A stretch of 62,975 bases of DNA from Chromobacterium aquaticum (lineage in GTDB: Bacteria > Pseudomonadota > Gammaproteobacteria > Burkholderiales > Chromobacteriaceae), in NCBI RefSeq assembly GCF_021129195.1, contig NZ_JAJOHW010000092.1, forward strand, positions 1 to 62,975. Direction: 5' to 3'. The notes beneath the pieces were generated by a model, which was not told where the DNA came from, made no database searches, and worked only from the letters and a program-made list of their open reading frames with translations. The translations under genes were made by a program, and so were the position numbers. Positions 1 to 10,045 of this stretch are shown one piece after another. Position 1 is the stretch's first letter; the number at the start of each line of letters is the position of its first letter.

Positions 1-347
1 CCGAAGCCCCGGCCGCCAGCCGCACCGTCAACCTGGTCAAGGGCGACAGCATCATCGTCACCCCCTGCGAACAGATCTACTACGCCGAGGCCGACGAGAA
101 AGTCACCCTGGTCTACACCGCGCACGACCGCTACGTGATGTCGATGAGCATCAGCGAATTCGTCGCCCGCCTGCCGGCCGACAGCTTCTTCCGCTGCCAC
201 CGCTCCTACTGCGTCAATATCCACAAAATCCGCGAGATCGCGCCCTGGCTCAACAGCACCTACATCATCAAGCTGTACGACCTGAAAGCCGAGATTCCGG
301 TCAGCCGCAGCAATATCAAGGCCTTCCGGCAGTTGATGCATCTTTGA
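1..347 (+). CDS. LytTR-family response regulator, C-terminal part (partial at window edge)
   Basis: The frame is open from base 3 to the TGA at 345-347, so only the C-terminal ~114 residues are present. They form a LytTR DNA-binding domain: a beta-rich segment (VNLVKGDSIIVTP, then IYYAEADEKVTLVYT), the helix SISEFVARLPADSFFRCHRSYCVN, and the closing IPVSRSNIKAFRQL. The FFRCHRSYCVN stretch is the family hallmark. The receiver domain would lie left of the window. LytTR regulators usually pair with LytS-type sensor kinases. The next gene is an OFA-family transporter like E. coli YhjX, the target of the LytTR regulator YpdB (PyrR), and a fitting operator lies between them (496-526). I therefore infer a PyrSR-like system; BtsR-like is the alternative. 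Confidence 0.9.
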   Translation, partial: EAPAASRTVNLVKGDSIIVTPCEQIYYAEADEKVTLVYTAHDRYVMSMSISEFVARLPADSFFRCHRSYCVNIHKIREIAPWLNSTYIIKLYDLKAEIPVSRSNIKAFRQLMHL

Positions 348-375
348 GCGTTGGTCGCCTGCGCGGCGCATCAAA

Positions 376-440
376 CCGGCTGCCAGCCGGCTCCTGAACA
401 AGACCAGACATTCCATTGGCAAGCCGGCTTGACAATGGAA
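376..440. repeat. two inverted repeats downstream of the LytTR gene
   Basis: CCGGCTGCCAGCCGG (376-390) is a short hairpin. Bases 411-440 form a 15+15 inverted repeat with one mismatch and no loop (left arm TTCCATTGGCAAGCC). Neither is followed by a T-run. They may end the LytTR transcript, or the second could be a protein-binding dyad. The sequence does not decide. Confidence 0.5.
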
Positions 441-495
441 ATGCCATCCACTCACACGCGCCATTTTCAGGGCCTGCAACTGGTTCGCCGCCGTC

Positions 496-526
496 TGCAC
501 TTCATTCCGCGCCGCCTGCATCTCAT
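496..526 (+). promoter_or_regulatory. candidate LytTR (YpdB/PyrR-type) operator: direct repeat with 11-bp spacer
   Basis: TGCACTTCAT (496-505) and TGCATCTCAT (517-526) are direct repeats with exactly 11 bp between them. Each matches 8 of 10 bases of GGCATTTCAT, the repeat that E. coli YpdB is known (from memory) to bind with an 11-bp spacer ahead of yhjX. The site lies upstream of a YhjX-like gene and downstream of a LytTR regulator. A -10-like TATAGT at 560-565 without a good -35 fits activator dependence. Binding is inference. Confidence 0.6.
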
Positions 527-600
527 GCCGCCGCCGCGCCCCCTACATAAGCACAGGCTTATAGTCACACCAACAGTAATGACTTTAAGCGAGCAGCGCC

Positions 601-1815
601 ATGAACGCCTCAAACACCATCCGCTACCGTACCCTGGCCGGCACCGTCCTCACCCAATTCGCGCTAGGCTCCGTCTACACCTGGAGCCTGTTCAACGCCC
701 AACTCTCCGCCAAGCTGTCCGAGCCGGTCAGCCAGGTGGCTTTCGCCTTCGGCCTGCTCAGCCTGGCGCTGGCGGTGGCCTCCTCGCTGGCCGGCAAACT
801 GCAAGAACGCTTCGGCGTGCAGCGCGTCACCCTGGGCGCCGGCCTGCTGCTGGGCCTGGGCTTCTTCCTCACCGCCCAAGCCAATAATCTGGTCATGCTC
901 TATCTGTGCGCCGGCGTGCTGGTAGGCCTGGCCGACGGCGCCGGCTACCTGCTGACGCTGTCCAACTGCGTCAAATGGTTCCCGGAACGCAAGGGCCTGG
1001 TATCCGCCTGCGCCATCGGCGCTTACGGCCTGGGCAGCCTGGGCTTCAAATACATCAATCTGGCGCTGCTGGCCCGCTTCAGCCTGGAAACCACCTTTGA
1101 GCTGTGGGGCCTGATCGCCATGGCCATGGTGGTGGCCGGCAGCCTGCTGATGCGCGACGCACCGCAGCAACAAGCCGCCGCTCAACAAACCGCCAGCCAT
1201 GACTACACCCTGGCCGAGGCGATGCGCCAACCGCAGTACTGGATGCTGGCGCTGATGTTCCTGACCGTGTGCATGAGCGGCCTGTACGTGATCGGCGTGG
1301 CCAAGGACATCGGCGAAAGCTATGTGCACCTGCCGGCGCTGACCGCCGCCAACGCCGTGGCGGTGATCGCGGTGGCCAATCTGTCCGGCCGCCTGGTGCT
1401 GGGCATTCTCTCCGATAAGATGCCGCGCATCCGGGTGATCACCATCGCTCAGATTGCCGCGCTGGCCGGCATGCTGACCCTGCTGTTCGTGCCGCTGAAC
1501 GCCACCCTGTTCTTCCTGGCCATCGCCTGCGTCGCCTTCAGCTTCGGCGGCACCATCACCGTCTACCCCTCGCTGGTCAGCGATTTCTTCGGCCTCAACA
1601 ACCTGACCAAGAACTACGGCGTGATCTATCTGGGCTTCGGCATCGGCAGCATCGTCGGCTCCATCGTCGCCTCGCTGTTCGGCGGCTTCCTGGCCACCTT
1701 CCACCTGATCCTGGCGCTGTTGATCGTCGCGCTGCTGTTCTCGCTGACCATCCGTCAGCCGGGCAGCAGCAAGGAAGCGGAGTTCGAAGCCGAGCCGCAT
1801 CTGGGCAAGGCCTGA
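601..1815 (+). CDS. MFS transporter, OFA (oxalate/formate antiporter) family, YhjX-like
   Basis: 404-residue inner-membrane protein with about 12 hydrophobic segments. The N-terminal signature GTVLTQFALGSVYTWSLF and the later YPSLVSDFFGLNNLTKNYGV are typical of the OFA branch of the major facilitator superfamily, which carries small carboxylates. The E. coli homologue YhjX is induced through YpdAB in response to pyruvate, so pyruvate or a related acid is the best substrate guess. It is a single gene with a terminator-like hairpin about 20 bp after the stop. The start is the first ATG consistent with the family N-terminus; its ribosome binding site is weak. Confidence 0.88.
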   Translation: MNASNTIRYRTLAGTVLTQFALGSVYTWSLFNAQLSAKLSEPVSQVAFAFGLLSLALAVASSLAGKLQERFGVQRVTLGAGLLLGLGFFLTAQANNLVMLYLCAGVLVGLADGAGYLLTLSNCVKWFPERKGLVSACAIGAYGLGSLGFKYINLALLARFSLETTFELWGLIAMAMVVAGSLLMRDAPQQQAAAQQTASHDYTLAEAMRQPQYWMLALMFLTVCMSGLYVIGVAKDIGESYVHLPALTAANAVAVIAVANLSGRLVLGILSDKMPRIRVITIAQIAALAGMLTLLFVPLNATLFFLAIACVAFSFGGTITVYPSLVSDFFGLNNLTKNYGVIYLGFGIGSIVGSIVASLFGGFLATFHLILALLIVALLFSLTIRQPGSSKEAEFEAEPHLGKA

Positions 1816-1834
1816 TTCCCACGCCGCTCACTGA

Positions 1835-1863
1835 AACGCCCCCTCTTTGGGGGCGTTGTTGTT
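1835..1863 (+). terminator. Rho-independent terminator after the OFA transporter gene
   Basis: A 9-bp stem (AACGCCCCC 1835-1843, GGGGGCGTT 1849-1857) with a TCTTT loop, followed by the T-rich GTTGTTG. Confidence 0.75.
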
Positions 1864-1892
1864 GGGGGGTTAGCCTCCCATTGCACTTTCAG

Positions 1893-1927
1893 CGGACACA
1901 CCGCGTTTTGCGGCTTTTTCGTGTCCG
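1893..1927. repeat. nested hairpin in the intergenic region
   Basis: CGGACAC (1893-1899) pairs with GTGTCCG (1921-1927). Inside it CCGC/GCGG closes a GTTTT loop and is followed by CTTTTT. It could be a second weak terminator on the plus strand. No gene was found between it and the preceding terminator. Confidence 0.4.
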
Positions 1928-1940
1928 ACTTGTTATTGTG

Positions 1941-2100
1941 TTGCCTGAATCTGGGCGGGCCCTGGCAGGGGCGCCTTCGGGTGCGCTGGGCTGAAAGCCG
2001 GTGAGACTAGCCTTGTCATGTGCCCGCCCTGCCGCCTTGCGGCATGGCCCTTCTGCTCAAGAGCTTACAAAGGGTAGAGCTTGTCCGTCCGGTATTAGGC
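1941..2100 (+). pseudogene. degenerate copy of the leader and start region of the 2421-2942 gene
   Basis: This stretch is a diverged direct repeat of 2281-2450. Both start TTGCCT, share a 32-base identical core (2012-2043 and 2362-2393), and end in GTCCGTCCGGT-TAGGC. In the downstream copy the sequence carries AGGAGG and an ATG, giving MVKPVRPVLG. Here the ribosome site has become AAGAGC and the start codon is lost, although the codons for VRPVLG remain. It looks like the 5' remnant of a second copy of the gene, or a duplicated regulatory leader. No open frame continues downstream. Confidence 0.5.
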
Positions 2101-2280
2101 TGCGCAGAGCTTGATTTCGGCGGTCCTTTTCTTTGCTAGACTTCGCCGGCTTGACGCCCTCCCGCTCCTCCCCAACAATAGCCCCCGCGCCGCAGCAATC
2201 GCGGCGCTCGGGATTGGTCTCCTGATTATGAGTTCTTACTGCGGATGCGCTGTTTCCACAGCGTATCCGTTGCCATTGCT

Positions 2281-2450
2281 TTGCCTATTCGGGTGGGCCG
2301 TGGCAAGTGGCGCCCTCGCGGGCGCACCGGCTTTCGTAAGAACTCACCGGTTAGACCAACTCTTGTCATGTGCCCGCCCTGCCGCCTTGCGGCTGGGCCC
2401 TTCTGCTCAGGAGGTTGCAAATGGTAAAGCCTGTCCGTCCGGTGCTAGGC
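2281..2450 (+). repeat. intact copy of the duplicated ~160-bp leader
   Basis: Second copy of the direct repeat at 1941-2100, offset by 340-350 bp. It includes the AGGAGG ribosome binding site (2409-2414) and the first ten codons of the following gene. The two copies match most strongly over 2012-2043 / 2362-2393. Confidence 0.7.
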
Positions 2451-2942
2451 ATCGAACTCTCTCCGTCCGCTACTGAAACCCAAGACGTCCATCAGGACGC
2501 CTCTCCACTCCCGCCGCTAGGGCCGCGCTCCCGTTACCGGTTTGCCGGTCCCCACGCCAAAGACCTCAGCCTGCCCTTCATCCGCCGCATCAAAGGCCGC
2601 ACCTATCCGCATTACTGGCAGCCGGCCGAGGCCAAGGATGAGTTCGAAGCCTGCGCCTTGGGTCTCCAGTACGCCGCCCATCTGGCGCAGTTGCTGAAGC
2701 TCAACCGCCAACACTCCGGACGCGGACTGCTGTTCCGCATCACTAACGACATGGATTTCAGCGAGCGCGGCCACCGCCGCAGCATGTGCAAAAGCTTCTT
2801 CAACTATCTGGAGATACTGCTGAACTTGGGAGTGCAACAGGTCGACCTGCCGAAGCATGTGGAGGCGATGCAACGCTTCCATCTCAGCCTGGACGAATTG
2901 AACACCTTGCAGAGGAAGCCGCGTAGAAAGAAGAAAGGCTAA
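2421..2942 (+). CDS. hypothetical protein, 173 aa
   Basis: I do not recognise the family. The ATG at 2421 has an AGGAGG six bases upstream, which decides the start over an upstream in-frame ATG at 2370. The protein is soluble and basic at the end (RKPRRKKKG). The N-terminal ~50 residues look disordered (Pro, Ser, Thr, Asp), and from about residue 55 the protein is helical (AKDEFEACALGLQYAAHLAQLLK, FFNYLEILLNLG). No signal peptide or membrane segment is visible. The TAA stop is followed directly by GACCGTGTTCATGATC, resembling the end of the TIR element family described elsewhere. The leader is duplicated upstream, so a second copy of the gene may once have been here. Confidence 0.6.
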   Translation: MVKPVRPVLGIELSPSATETQDVHQDASPLPPLGPRSRYRFAGPHAKDLSLPFIRRIKGRTYPHYWQPAEAKDEFEACALGLQYAAHLAQLLKLNRQHSGRGLLFRITNDMDFSERGHRRSMCKSFFNYLEILLNLGVQQVDLPKHVEAMQRFHLSLDELNTLQRKPRRKKKG

Positions 2943-2959
2943 GACCGTGTTCATGATCT
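2940..2959. repeat. degenerate end of the TTAGAAC-type TIR element
   Basis: TAAGACCGTGTTCATGATCT resembles the TIR (TAAGAACCTGTTTACGATC) with four differences over 19 bases, and begins with the stop codon of the 2421-2942 gene. No second end was identified with confidence. Confidence 0.4.
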
Positions 2960-3344
2960 TTTAGCCACGAGTTCGGCAGTGTTAGATACGGAGGAGACCG
3001 CATATTCGATGCGCCCCAACTCCCTTCAAGCCTGCCGACGGGTGGCAGGCCCGAGGTCTTAAGCGGCTGTTTGTTCGAGCAGCGCGACGTTAGCGCGCCA
3101 TCACTGAGCGAATCGAAGATTCGCACGTAGAGAGTTCAGCCGCGCCTCGGGCCTGACGGGAACCGGCGGGAAGCCGCAGGCCAGGCTTGCAGGGCGGCCT
3201 TTGGGGTGAAGGGGAATTTGGCCGAGCAAATTCCCCTTCCTGCCCGCCGGGCAGCCCCGGCAATCAAAATCATCATCCGCGCAGCGGATTCAATATCGCA
3301 AATACGTTTGTAAAGCTGCCCAAAAACGGAGCGCCAAGCTCGCC
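2960..3344. other. intergenic region between convergent genes, no gene seen
   Basis: Nothing here reads as a gene: the open frames are short and unlike any family. It contains several short palindromic stretches and a strong hairpin at 3208-3239. Confidence 0.5.
3208..3239. terminator. perfect 13-bp hairpin between convergent genes
   Basis: GAAGGGGAATTTG (3208-3220) and CAAATTCCCCTTC (3227-3239) pair perfectly around a 6-base loop. There is no T-run on either side, so it may be a terminator needing other signals or an mRNA 3'-end stabiliser. Confidence 0.45.
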
Positions 3345-3794
3345 TCAACCCCGCCGCTTCGCCAACCAGATATCCAACTGCCGGGCGAAAGCCTGCCGGT
3401 CCGCCTGACTCAAGGGCGGCGGGCCTTCGGTCTGCACGCCGCTGGCGCGCAGCGTGTCCATGAAATCCCGCATCGTCAGCTGCGCGGCGATGGTGTCCGG
3501 CGAATACACGTCGCCGCGCCAGTTCAGCGCCTGCGCGCCCTTGCCCAAGGCCTCGGACGCCAAGGGGATGTCGCCGGTGATCAAGAGATCGTTCGCCGCG
3601 ATGCGGCGGACAATCTCGTTGTCCGCCACGTCAAAGCCTTTCGGCACTTGCAAGGCGCGGATATTGGGCGCCTTCGGCACCGTCAATAGTTGATTGGCGA
3701 CGAACACCAGCTCCACGCCGGTGCGCTGCGCCGCCCGGCACAATGTTTCGCGGATCACCTTGGGACAGGCGTCCGCGTCCACCCATATCGTCAT
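3345..3794 (-). CDS. YaiI/YqxD family protein (DUF188)
   Basis: 149 residues, full length for the UPF0178 family. It has the hallmark N-terminus [16 protein letters not shown], then [23 protein letters not shown] and [13 protein letters not shown]. The fold is a PIN-like domain with conserved acidic residues, suggesting a nuclease-like or nucleotide-binding role, but no function is established. I prefer the start at 3794 over one at 3809 because homologues begin at [11 protein letters not shown] and AGAGAA precedes it. It is transcribed away from the liu operon and shares the 140-bp divergent region with it. Confidence 0.85.
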   Translation of the reverse strand: MTIWVDADACPKVIRETLCRAAQRTGVELVFVANQLLTVPKAPNIRALQVPKGFDVADNEIVRRIAANDLLITGDIPLASEALGKGAQALNWRGDVYSPDTIAAQLTMRDFMDTLRASGVQTEGPPPLSQADRQAFARQLDIWLAKRRG

Positions 3795-3859
3795 GTCTGT
3801 TCTCTGCATGCAAACCCGGCCATGATAACGGTTTCGCGCCGGTTTCCGTCGTTGCCATG

Positions 3860-3890
3860 TTGACGCTTACGTAAACGTAAGTAATGATAG
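3860..3890 (+). promoter_or_regulatory. liu operon promoter with dyad in the -35/-10 spacer (MerR-type operator)
   Basis: TTGACG (3860-3865) is a good -35. A perfect dyad CTTACGT-AA-ACGTAAG (3866-3881) fills the spacer, and ATGATA/TGATAG (3884-3890) is the likely -10 at 18-19 bp. A long spacer holding the operator is the arrangement used by MerR-family regulators, and LiuR, a MerR-family protein, controls liu operons in many proteobacteria. The dyad-LiuR link is inference, and no liuR gene lies in this window. Confidence 0.65.
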
Positions 3891-3934
3891 AGCATATCAC
3901 GCGAATCACGCGCGCCCATCAGAGGAGAGAAACC

Positions 3935-5104
3935 ATGTACAGCAGCCTGCGCTTCGCCTTTGGCGACACCTACGATATGTTGCGCGAAACCGCGCGCGAC
4001 TTCGCCCAAAGCGAAATCGCCCCGCGCGCCGCCGACATCGACCGCGACAACCTGTTCCCGGCCGATCTGTGGCGCAAGTTCGGCGATCTGGGCCTGCTGG
4101 GCATGACGGTGGACGAGCAATACGGCGGCACCCAGATGGGCTATCTGGCCCATATGATCGCGATGGAGGAAATCAGCCGCGCCTCCGCCTCGGTGGGCCT
4201 GTCCTACGGCGCGCACTCCAATCTCTGCGTCAACCAGATCCACAAAAACGGCAACGACGAACAAAAGCGCCGGCTGCTTCCCAAGCTGGTGTCCGGCGAG
4301 CATGTTGGCGCGCTGGCGATGTCCGAGCCCAACGCCGGCTCCGACGTGGTCAGCATGAAGCTGAAGGCCGACAAGGCCGACGGTGGCTACCTGCTCAACG
4401 GCAGCAAGATGTGGATCACCAACGGTGGCGACGCGGACGTGATGGTGGTGTACGCCAAGACCGACGTCAGCGCCGGCGCCAAGGGCATCACCGCCTTCAT
4501 CGTGGAGCGCGGCTTCGCCGGCTTCAGCCACGGCAGCAAGCTGGACAAGCTGGGCATGCGCGGCTCCAACACCTACCCCATGTTCTTCGACAACTGTTTC
4601 GTGCCGGACGCCAATGTGCTGGGCGGCGAAGGCAACGGCGTCAAGGTGCTGATGAGCGGCCTGGACTACGAGCGCGCGGTGCTGGCCGCCGGCCCGCTGG
4701 GCATCATGCAGGCCTGCATGGACATCACGGTGCCGTATCTGAACGACCGCAAGCAGTTTGGCCAGGCCATCGGCGATTTCCAGCTGATGCAGGGCAAGCT
4801 GGCGGACATGTACGTCAAGCTGTCCGCCAGCCGCGCCTATGTCTACGCGGTGGGCCAGGCGCTGGACCGCGGCGAAACCGGCCGCCAGACCCGCAAGGAC
4901 GCCGCCGGCGCCATCCTGTACGCGGCGGAGGGCGCCACCCAGATGGCGCTGGACGCCATCCAGTGCCTGGGCGGCAACGGCTATATCAATGAATACGCGA
5001 CTGGCCGCCTGCTGCGCGACGCCAAGCTGTACGAGATCGGCGCCGGCACCAGCGAAATCCGCCGCTGGCTGATAGGCCGCGAACTGATGGCCGAAACCCG
5101 GTAA
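3935..5104 (+). CDS. liuA: isovaleryl-CoA dehydrogenase
   Basis: 389-residue acyl-CoA dehydrogenase of the leucine degradation pathway, oxidising isovaleryl-CoA to 3-methylcrotonyl-CoA with FAD and electron-transfer flavoprotein. Seen: [15 protein letters not shown] and the WITNG segment (flavin and substrate binding), [18 protein letters not shown] with the glutamate at the position used as catalytic base in isovaleryl-CoA dehydrogenases, [12 protein letters not shown], and the C-terminal [17 protein letters not shown]. The ATG at 3935 has AGGAGAG upstream; an earlier in-frame start at 3884 lacks one. It is the first gene of the liu operon, behind a MerR-type promoter. Confidence 0.95.
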   Translation: MYSSLRFAFGDTYDMLRETARDFAQSEIAPRAADIDRDNLFPADLWRKFGDLGLLGMTVDEQYGGTQMGYLAHMIAMEEISRASASVGLSYGAHSNLCVNQIHKNGNDEQKRRLLPKLVSGEHVGALAMSEPNAGSDVVSMKLKADKADGGYLLNGSKMWITNGGDADVMVVYAKTDVSAGAKGITAFIVERGFAGFSHGSKLDKLGMRGSNTYPMFFDNCFVPDANVLGGEGNGVKVLMSGLDYERAVLAAGPLGIMQACMDITVPYLNDRKQFGQAIGDFQLMQGKLADMYVKLSASRAYVYAVGQALDRGETGRQTRKDAAGAILYAAEGATQMALDAIQCLGGNGYINEYATGRLLRDAKLYEIGAGTSEIRRWLIGRELMAETR

Positions 5105-5207
5105 GTCACGGTGGCGAAGTGCCTGATGCCGCGTTGCGCAGCCTTGCTTCAGGCCTTTTCTCCCGCCGCTCCCCATTCTTTTCCGGCAACGCTCAGGAAA
5201 CCAAGAC

Positions 5208-5552
5208 ATGACAGCTCCCGAACGCATCGTCCAGGCTCAACTGGACGCCTACAACGCGCGCGATCTCGCCGCCTTCACCGCCTGCTACGCCGAGGGCGTC
5301 AAGGTTTACCGCCTGCCATCCATGGAACTGACACTGGACGGCCGCGCAGCGCTGGCCGAGCACTATGCGAGCAAGCGCTTCAATCTGCCCCGGCTGCACG
5401 CCGCGCTGCTGCACCGCATCGTCCAGGGCCGCCGCGTCATTGATCATGAAGACGTGACGCTGGACGCCGAGCGCTCCATGCGCGCGGTCGCCATCTACGA
5501 CGTAAACGCCGAAGGCCTGATCGCGGCCGTATGGTTCGTCGACGGCGAATGA
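5208..5552 (+). CDS. NTF2-like (SnoaL/steroid-isomerase fold) protein
   Basis: 114-residue single-domain protein with the NTF2-like cone fold pattern: an N-terminal helix pair (RIVQAQLDAYNARDLAAFTACYAEGVKVY), then strands ending in AVAIYDVNAEGLIAAVWF. The family includes isomerases, dehydratases and proteins of unknown role. It sits between liuA and liuB, 14 bp before liuB, so it is co-transcribed with leucine degradation. A role on a methylcrotonyl or related CoA ester, or as a stabilising partner, is possible but unproven. It is not a standard liu component. Confidence 0.8.
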   Translation: MTAPERIVQAQLDAYNARDLAAFTACYAEGVKVYRLPSMELTLDGRAALAEHYASKRFNLPRLHAALLHRIVQGRRVIDHEDVTLDAERSMRAVAIYDVNAEGLIAAVWFVDGE

Positions 5553-5566
5553 CAAGGTAAAACGCC

Positions 5567-7165
5567 ATGCCCATCCTCGAATCCAAGCTTTCGCCGCGCG
5601 CGGCGGACTTCCAGGCCAACGCCGACAAGATGCGCGCGCTGGTGGCCGACCTGCGCGACAAGGTGGCCAAGGCCGCGCTGGGCGGCGGCGACAAGGCGCG
5701 CGCCAAGCACGCCGCCCGCGGCAAGCTGCTGCCGCGCGAGCGCATCGATCTGCTGCTGGACCCCGGCGCGCCCTTCCTGGAGCTGTCCCAGCTGGCCGCC
5801 TTCGGCATGTACGACGACGACGCGCCCGGCGCCGGCCTGATCAGCGGCATCGGCCGCATCGCCGGCGTGGATTGCCTGATCATCGCCAACGACGCCACGG
5901 TCAAGGGTGGCACTTATTACCCGATGACGGTGAAGAAGCATCTGCGCGCCCAAGAGATCGCGCGCGACAACCGTCTTCCCTGCGTGTATCTAGTCGATTC
6001 CGGCGGCGCCTTCCTGCCCTTGCAGGATGAGGTGTTCCCGGACCGCGAGCACTTCGGCCGCATCTTCTACAACCAGGCCAATCTGTCCGCCGCCGGCATT
6101 CCGCAGATCGCGGTAGTGATGGGCAGTTGCACCGCCGGCGGCGCCTATGTGCCGGCGATGTCGGACGAAACCGTCATCGTCAAGGAACAAGGCACCATCT
6201 TCCTGGGCGGCCCGCCGCTGGTGAAGGCGGCCACCGGCGAGGTGGTGACGGCGGAGGAGCTGGGCGGCGGCGATGTGCACGCCCGCGTGTCCGGCGTGGC
6301 CGACCACCTGGCGCAAAACGACGCCCACGCGCTGTCCATCGCCCGCCGCATTGTGTCCGGCCTCAACTGGCGCAAGCAGGGCGAGCTGGACCGCGCCGAG
6401 CCGCGCCCGCCGCGCTACGCGGCCGAGGAAATCTACGGCGTGATTCCGGCGGACCCGAAAAAACCCTTCGACGTGCGCGAGATCATCGCCCGGCTGGTGG
6501 ACGACTCCGAGTTCGACGAGTTCAAGCAGAACTACGGCGCCACCCTGGTCACCGGCTTCGCCCGGCTGAACGGCTACCGCGTCGGCGTCATCGCCAACAA
6601 CGGCATCCTGTTCTCCGAGTCCGCGCTCAAGGGCGCGCACTTCGTCGAGCTGTGCTGCCAGCGCGGCATTCCGCTGCTGTTCCTGCAAAACATCACCGGC
6701 TTCATGGTGGGCAAGAAGTACGAGAACGGCGGCATCGCCAAAGACGGCGCCAAACTGGTCACCGCCGTGGCCTGCGCCCGCGTGCCCAAGTTCACCGTGC
6801 TGATAGGCGGCAGCTTCGGCGCCGGCAATTACGGCATGTGCGGCCGCGCTTATTCGCCGCGCTTCCTGTGGATGTGGCCGAATAGCCGCATCTCGGTGAT
6901 GGGCGGCGAACAGGCGGCCGGCGTGCTGGCCCAGGTGAAGAAGGAACAACTGGGCGACGCCTTCGGCGCCGAGCAGGAAGAGGCGCTGAAAGCGCCGGTG
7001 CGCGAGCAGTACGAACGTCAGGGCCACCCCTATTACGCCAGCGCGCGCTTGTGGGACGATGGGGTGATAGACCCGGCGCAAACCCGCGAGGTGCTGAGCC
7101 TGGCGCTGGAGGCGGCCTTGTCCGCGCCAGTGGAAAGCACCCGCTTCGGCGTGTTCCGGATGTGA
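5567..7165 (+). CDS. liuB: methylcrotonyl-CoA carboxylase, carboxyltransferase (beta) subunit
   Basis: 532 residues, normal length. It transfers CO2 from carboxybiotin on LiuD to 3-methylcrotonyl-CoA. Seen: the carboxyltransferase N-domain with [23 protein letters not shown], the acyl-CoA pocket [30 protein letters not shown], and the C-domain biotin side with [27 protein letters not shown] and [31 protein letters not shown] distinguishes it from propionyl-CoA carboxylases. Its start follows an AAGG site 14 bp after the NTF2-like gene. Confidence 0.96.
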   Translation: MPILESKLSPRAADFQANADKMRALVADLRDKVAKAALGGGDKARAKHAARGKLLPRERIDLLLDPGAPFLELSQLAAFGMYDDDAPGAGLISGIGRIAGVDCLIIANDATVKGGTYYPMTVKKHLRAQEIARDNRLPCVYLVDSGGAFLPLQDEVFPDREHFGRIFYNQANLSAAGIPQIAVVMGSCTAGGAYVPAMSDETVIVKEQGTIFLGGPPLVKAATGEVVTAEELGGGDVHARVSGVADHLAQNDAHALSIARRIVSGLNWRKQGELDRAEPRPPRYAAEEIYGVIPADPKKPFDVREIIARLVDDSEFDEFKQNYGATLVTGFARLNGYRVGVIANNGILFSESALKGAHFVELCCQRGIPLLFLQNITGFMVGKKYENGGIAKDGAKLVTAVACARVPKFTVLIGGSFGAGNYGMCGRAYSPRFLWMWPNSRISVMGGEQAAGVLAQVKKEQLGDAFGAEQEEALKAPVREQYERQGHPYYASARLWDDGVIDPAQTREVLSLALEAALSAPVESTRFGVFRM

Positions 7166-7183
7166 CGGCGAAAGGCGATACCG

Positions 7184-7969
7184 ATGAGCTACACCACGCT
7201 TGAAATCGAACACAGCGGCAAGACCGCGACGATCTGGATGAACCGGCCGGACGTTCACAATGCGATGAACGAAACCCTGATCGCCGAGCTGACCGCCGCC
7301 TTCACCCATCTGCAATTGCAGGCGGACTGCCGCGCCATCGTGCTGGCCGGCCGCGGCAAGAGCTTTTCCGCCGGCGCGGACCTGGACTGGATGCGCCGCG
7401 CCGCCGGCTACGGCGAGGAGCAGAACCTGGCCGACGCGCAGCGGCTGGCGGCCATGCTCAAGAGCATCTACCGCAGCAAGAAGCCGGTGATCGCCCGCAT
7501 CCACGGCGCGGCGCTGGCCGGCGGCACCGGCCTGGCCGCGGTCTGCGACGTGGCCATCGCCACCGAGGCCGCCAAGTTCGGCCTGACCGAGGTGAGGCTG
7601 GGCCTGGTGCCGGCCACCATCGGCCCCTATGTGGCCGACGCGATAGGCTGGCGTCAGGCGCGGCGTTATTTCCTGTCCGCCGAGCGCATCGACGCCGCCA
7701 CCGCGCTGCGCATCGGCCTGGTGCATGAGCTGGTGCCGGCCGAGGCGCTGGACGCGCGCGTGGCCGACATCGCCGAGGCGATGGCCCAGGGCGCGCCGCA
7801 GGCGCTGTCCTCGGCCAAGGACTTGCTGGCCATGCTGCGCGAGGGCTCGCCCTGGGACGATCAATTGCTGGAGGACACCGCCGGCCAGATCGCCAGCGTG
7901 CGCGCCGGCGCCGAGGCGCGCGAGGGCCTGGCCGCTTTCTTCGAAAAACGCGCGCCGAGCTGGATTTAA
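7184..7969 (+). CDS. liuC: methylglutaconyl-CoA hydratase (enoyl-CoA hydratase family)
   Basis: 261-residue crotonase-fold enzyme hydrating 3-methylglutaconyl-CoA to HMG-CoA. Seen: the oxyanion-hole segment GRGKSFSAGADLDWMRRAA, the second one IHGAALAGGTGLAAVCDVAIA, the catalytic-acid region FGLTEVRLGLVPATIGPYV, and a C-terminal helix ending FFEKRAPSW. The length and the LDWM motif fit LiuC rather than a general hydratase. The gene lies 18 bp after liuB. Confidence 0.93.
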   Translation: MSYTTLEIEHSGKTATIWMNRPDVHNAMNETLIAELTAAFTHLQLQADCRAIVLAGRGKSFSAGADLDWMRRAAGYGEEQNLADAQRLAAMLKSIYRSKKPVIARIHGAALAGGTGLAAVCDVAIATEAAKFGLTEVRLGLVPATIGPYVADAIGWRQARRYFLSAERIDAATALRIGLVHELVPAEALDARVADIAEAMAQGAPQALSSAKDLLAMLREGSPWDDQLLEDTAGQIASVRAGAEAREGLAAFFEKRAPSWI

Positions 7970-7979
7970 AGATCAATTA

Positions 7980-8053
7980 GCCACGGAAGCACACCGAAAC
8001 ACACGGACAAATTCATCGTTTGGATTCCGTGCCCTTCCGTGTGTTTCCGTGGC
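7980..8053. repeat. palindromic repeat inside the liu operon (liuC-liuD spacer)
   Basis: Two 28-base arms (7980-8007 and 8026-8053) are imperfect inverted repeats built from GCCACGGAA and CACACGGA blocks around an 18-base centre. The arms fill most of the 103-bp spacer before liuD, so the hairpin would form in the operon mRNA. It looks like a dispersed REP-type repeat. Partial termination or mRNA processing is possible but not shown. Confidence 0.65.
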
Positions 8054-8072
8054 AAAAAACAGGTTTAACGCC

Positions 8073-10040
<1,968 letters not shown>

Positions 10041-10045
10041 ACCCC

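Larger units (their letters stand above)
1864..2420. other. gene-poor region with duplicated leader sequence
   Basis: No convincing gene lies between the transporter terminator and the start at 2421. Open frames here have no ribosome binding site or family match. The stretch holds the 1893-1927 hairpin, the degenerate copy 1941-2100 and the intact leader copy 2281-2420, which carries an internal hairpin (GCCGCC-TT-GCGGC type) at about 2381-2393. Confidence 0.6.

Noticed and set aside
411-440. 30-bp palindrome as the LytTR operator
   Set aside because: LytTR sites of this class are direct repeats; the 496-526 pair with its exact 11-bp spacer fits far better. The palindrome is kept only as a hairpin or dyad.
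2111-2476. 121-codon plus-strand frame across the duplicated leader
   Set aside because: It begins at a non-ATG codon without a ribosome site, overlaps the real start at 2421 and looks like read-through of non-coding repeat sequence.
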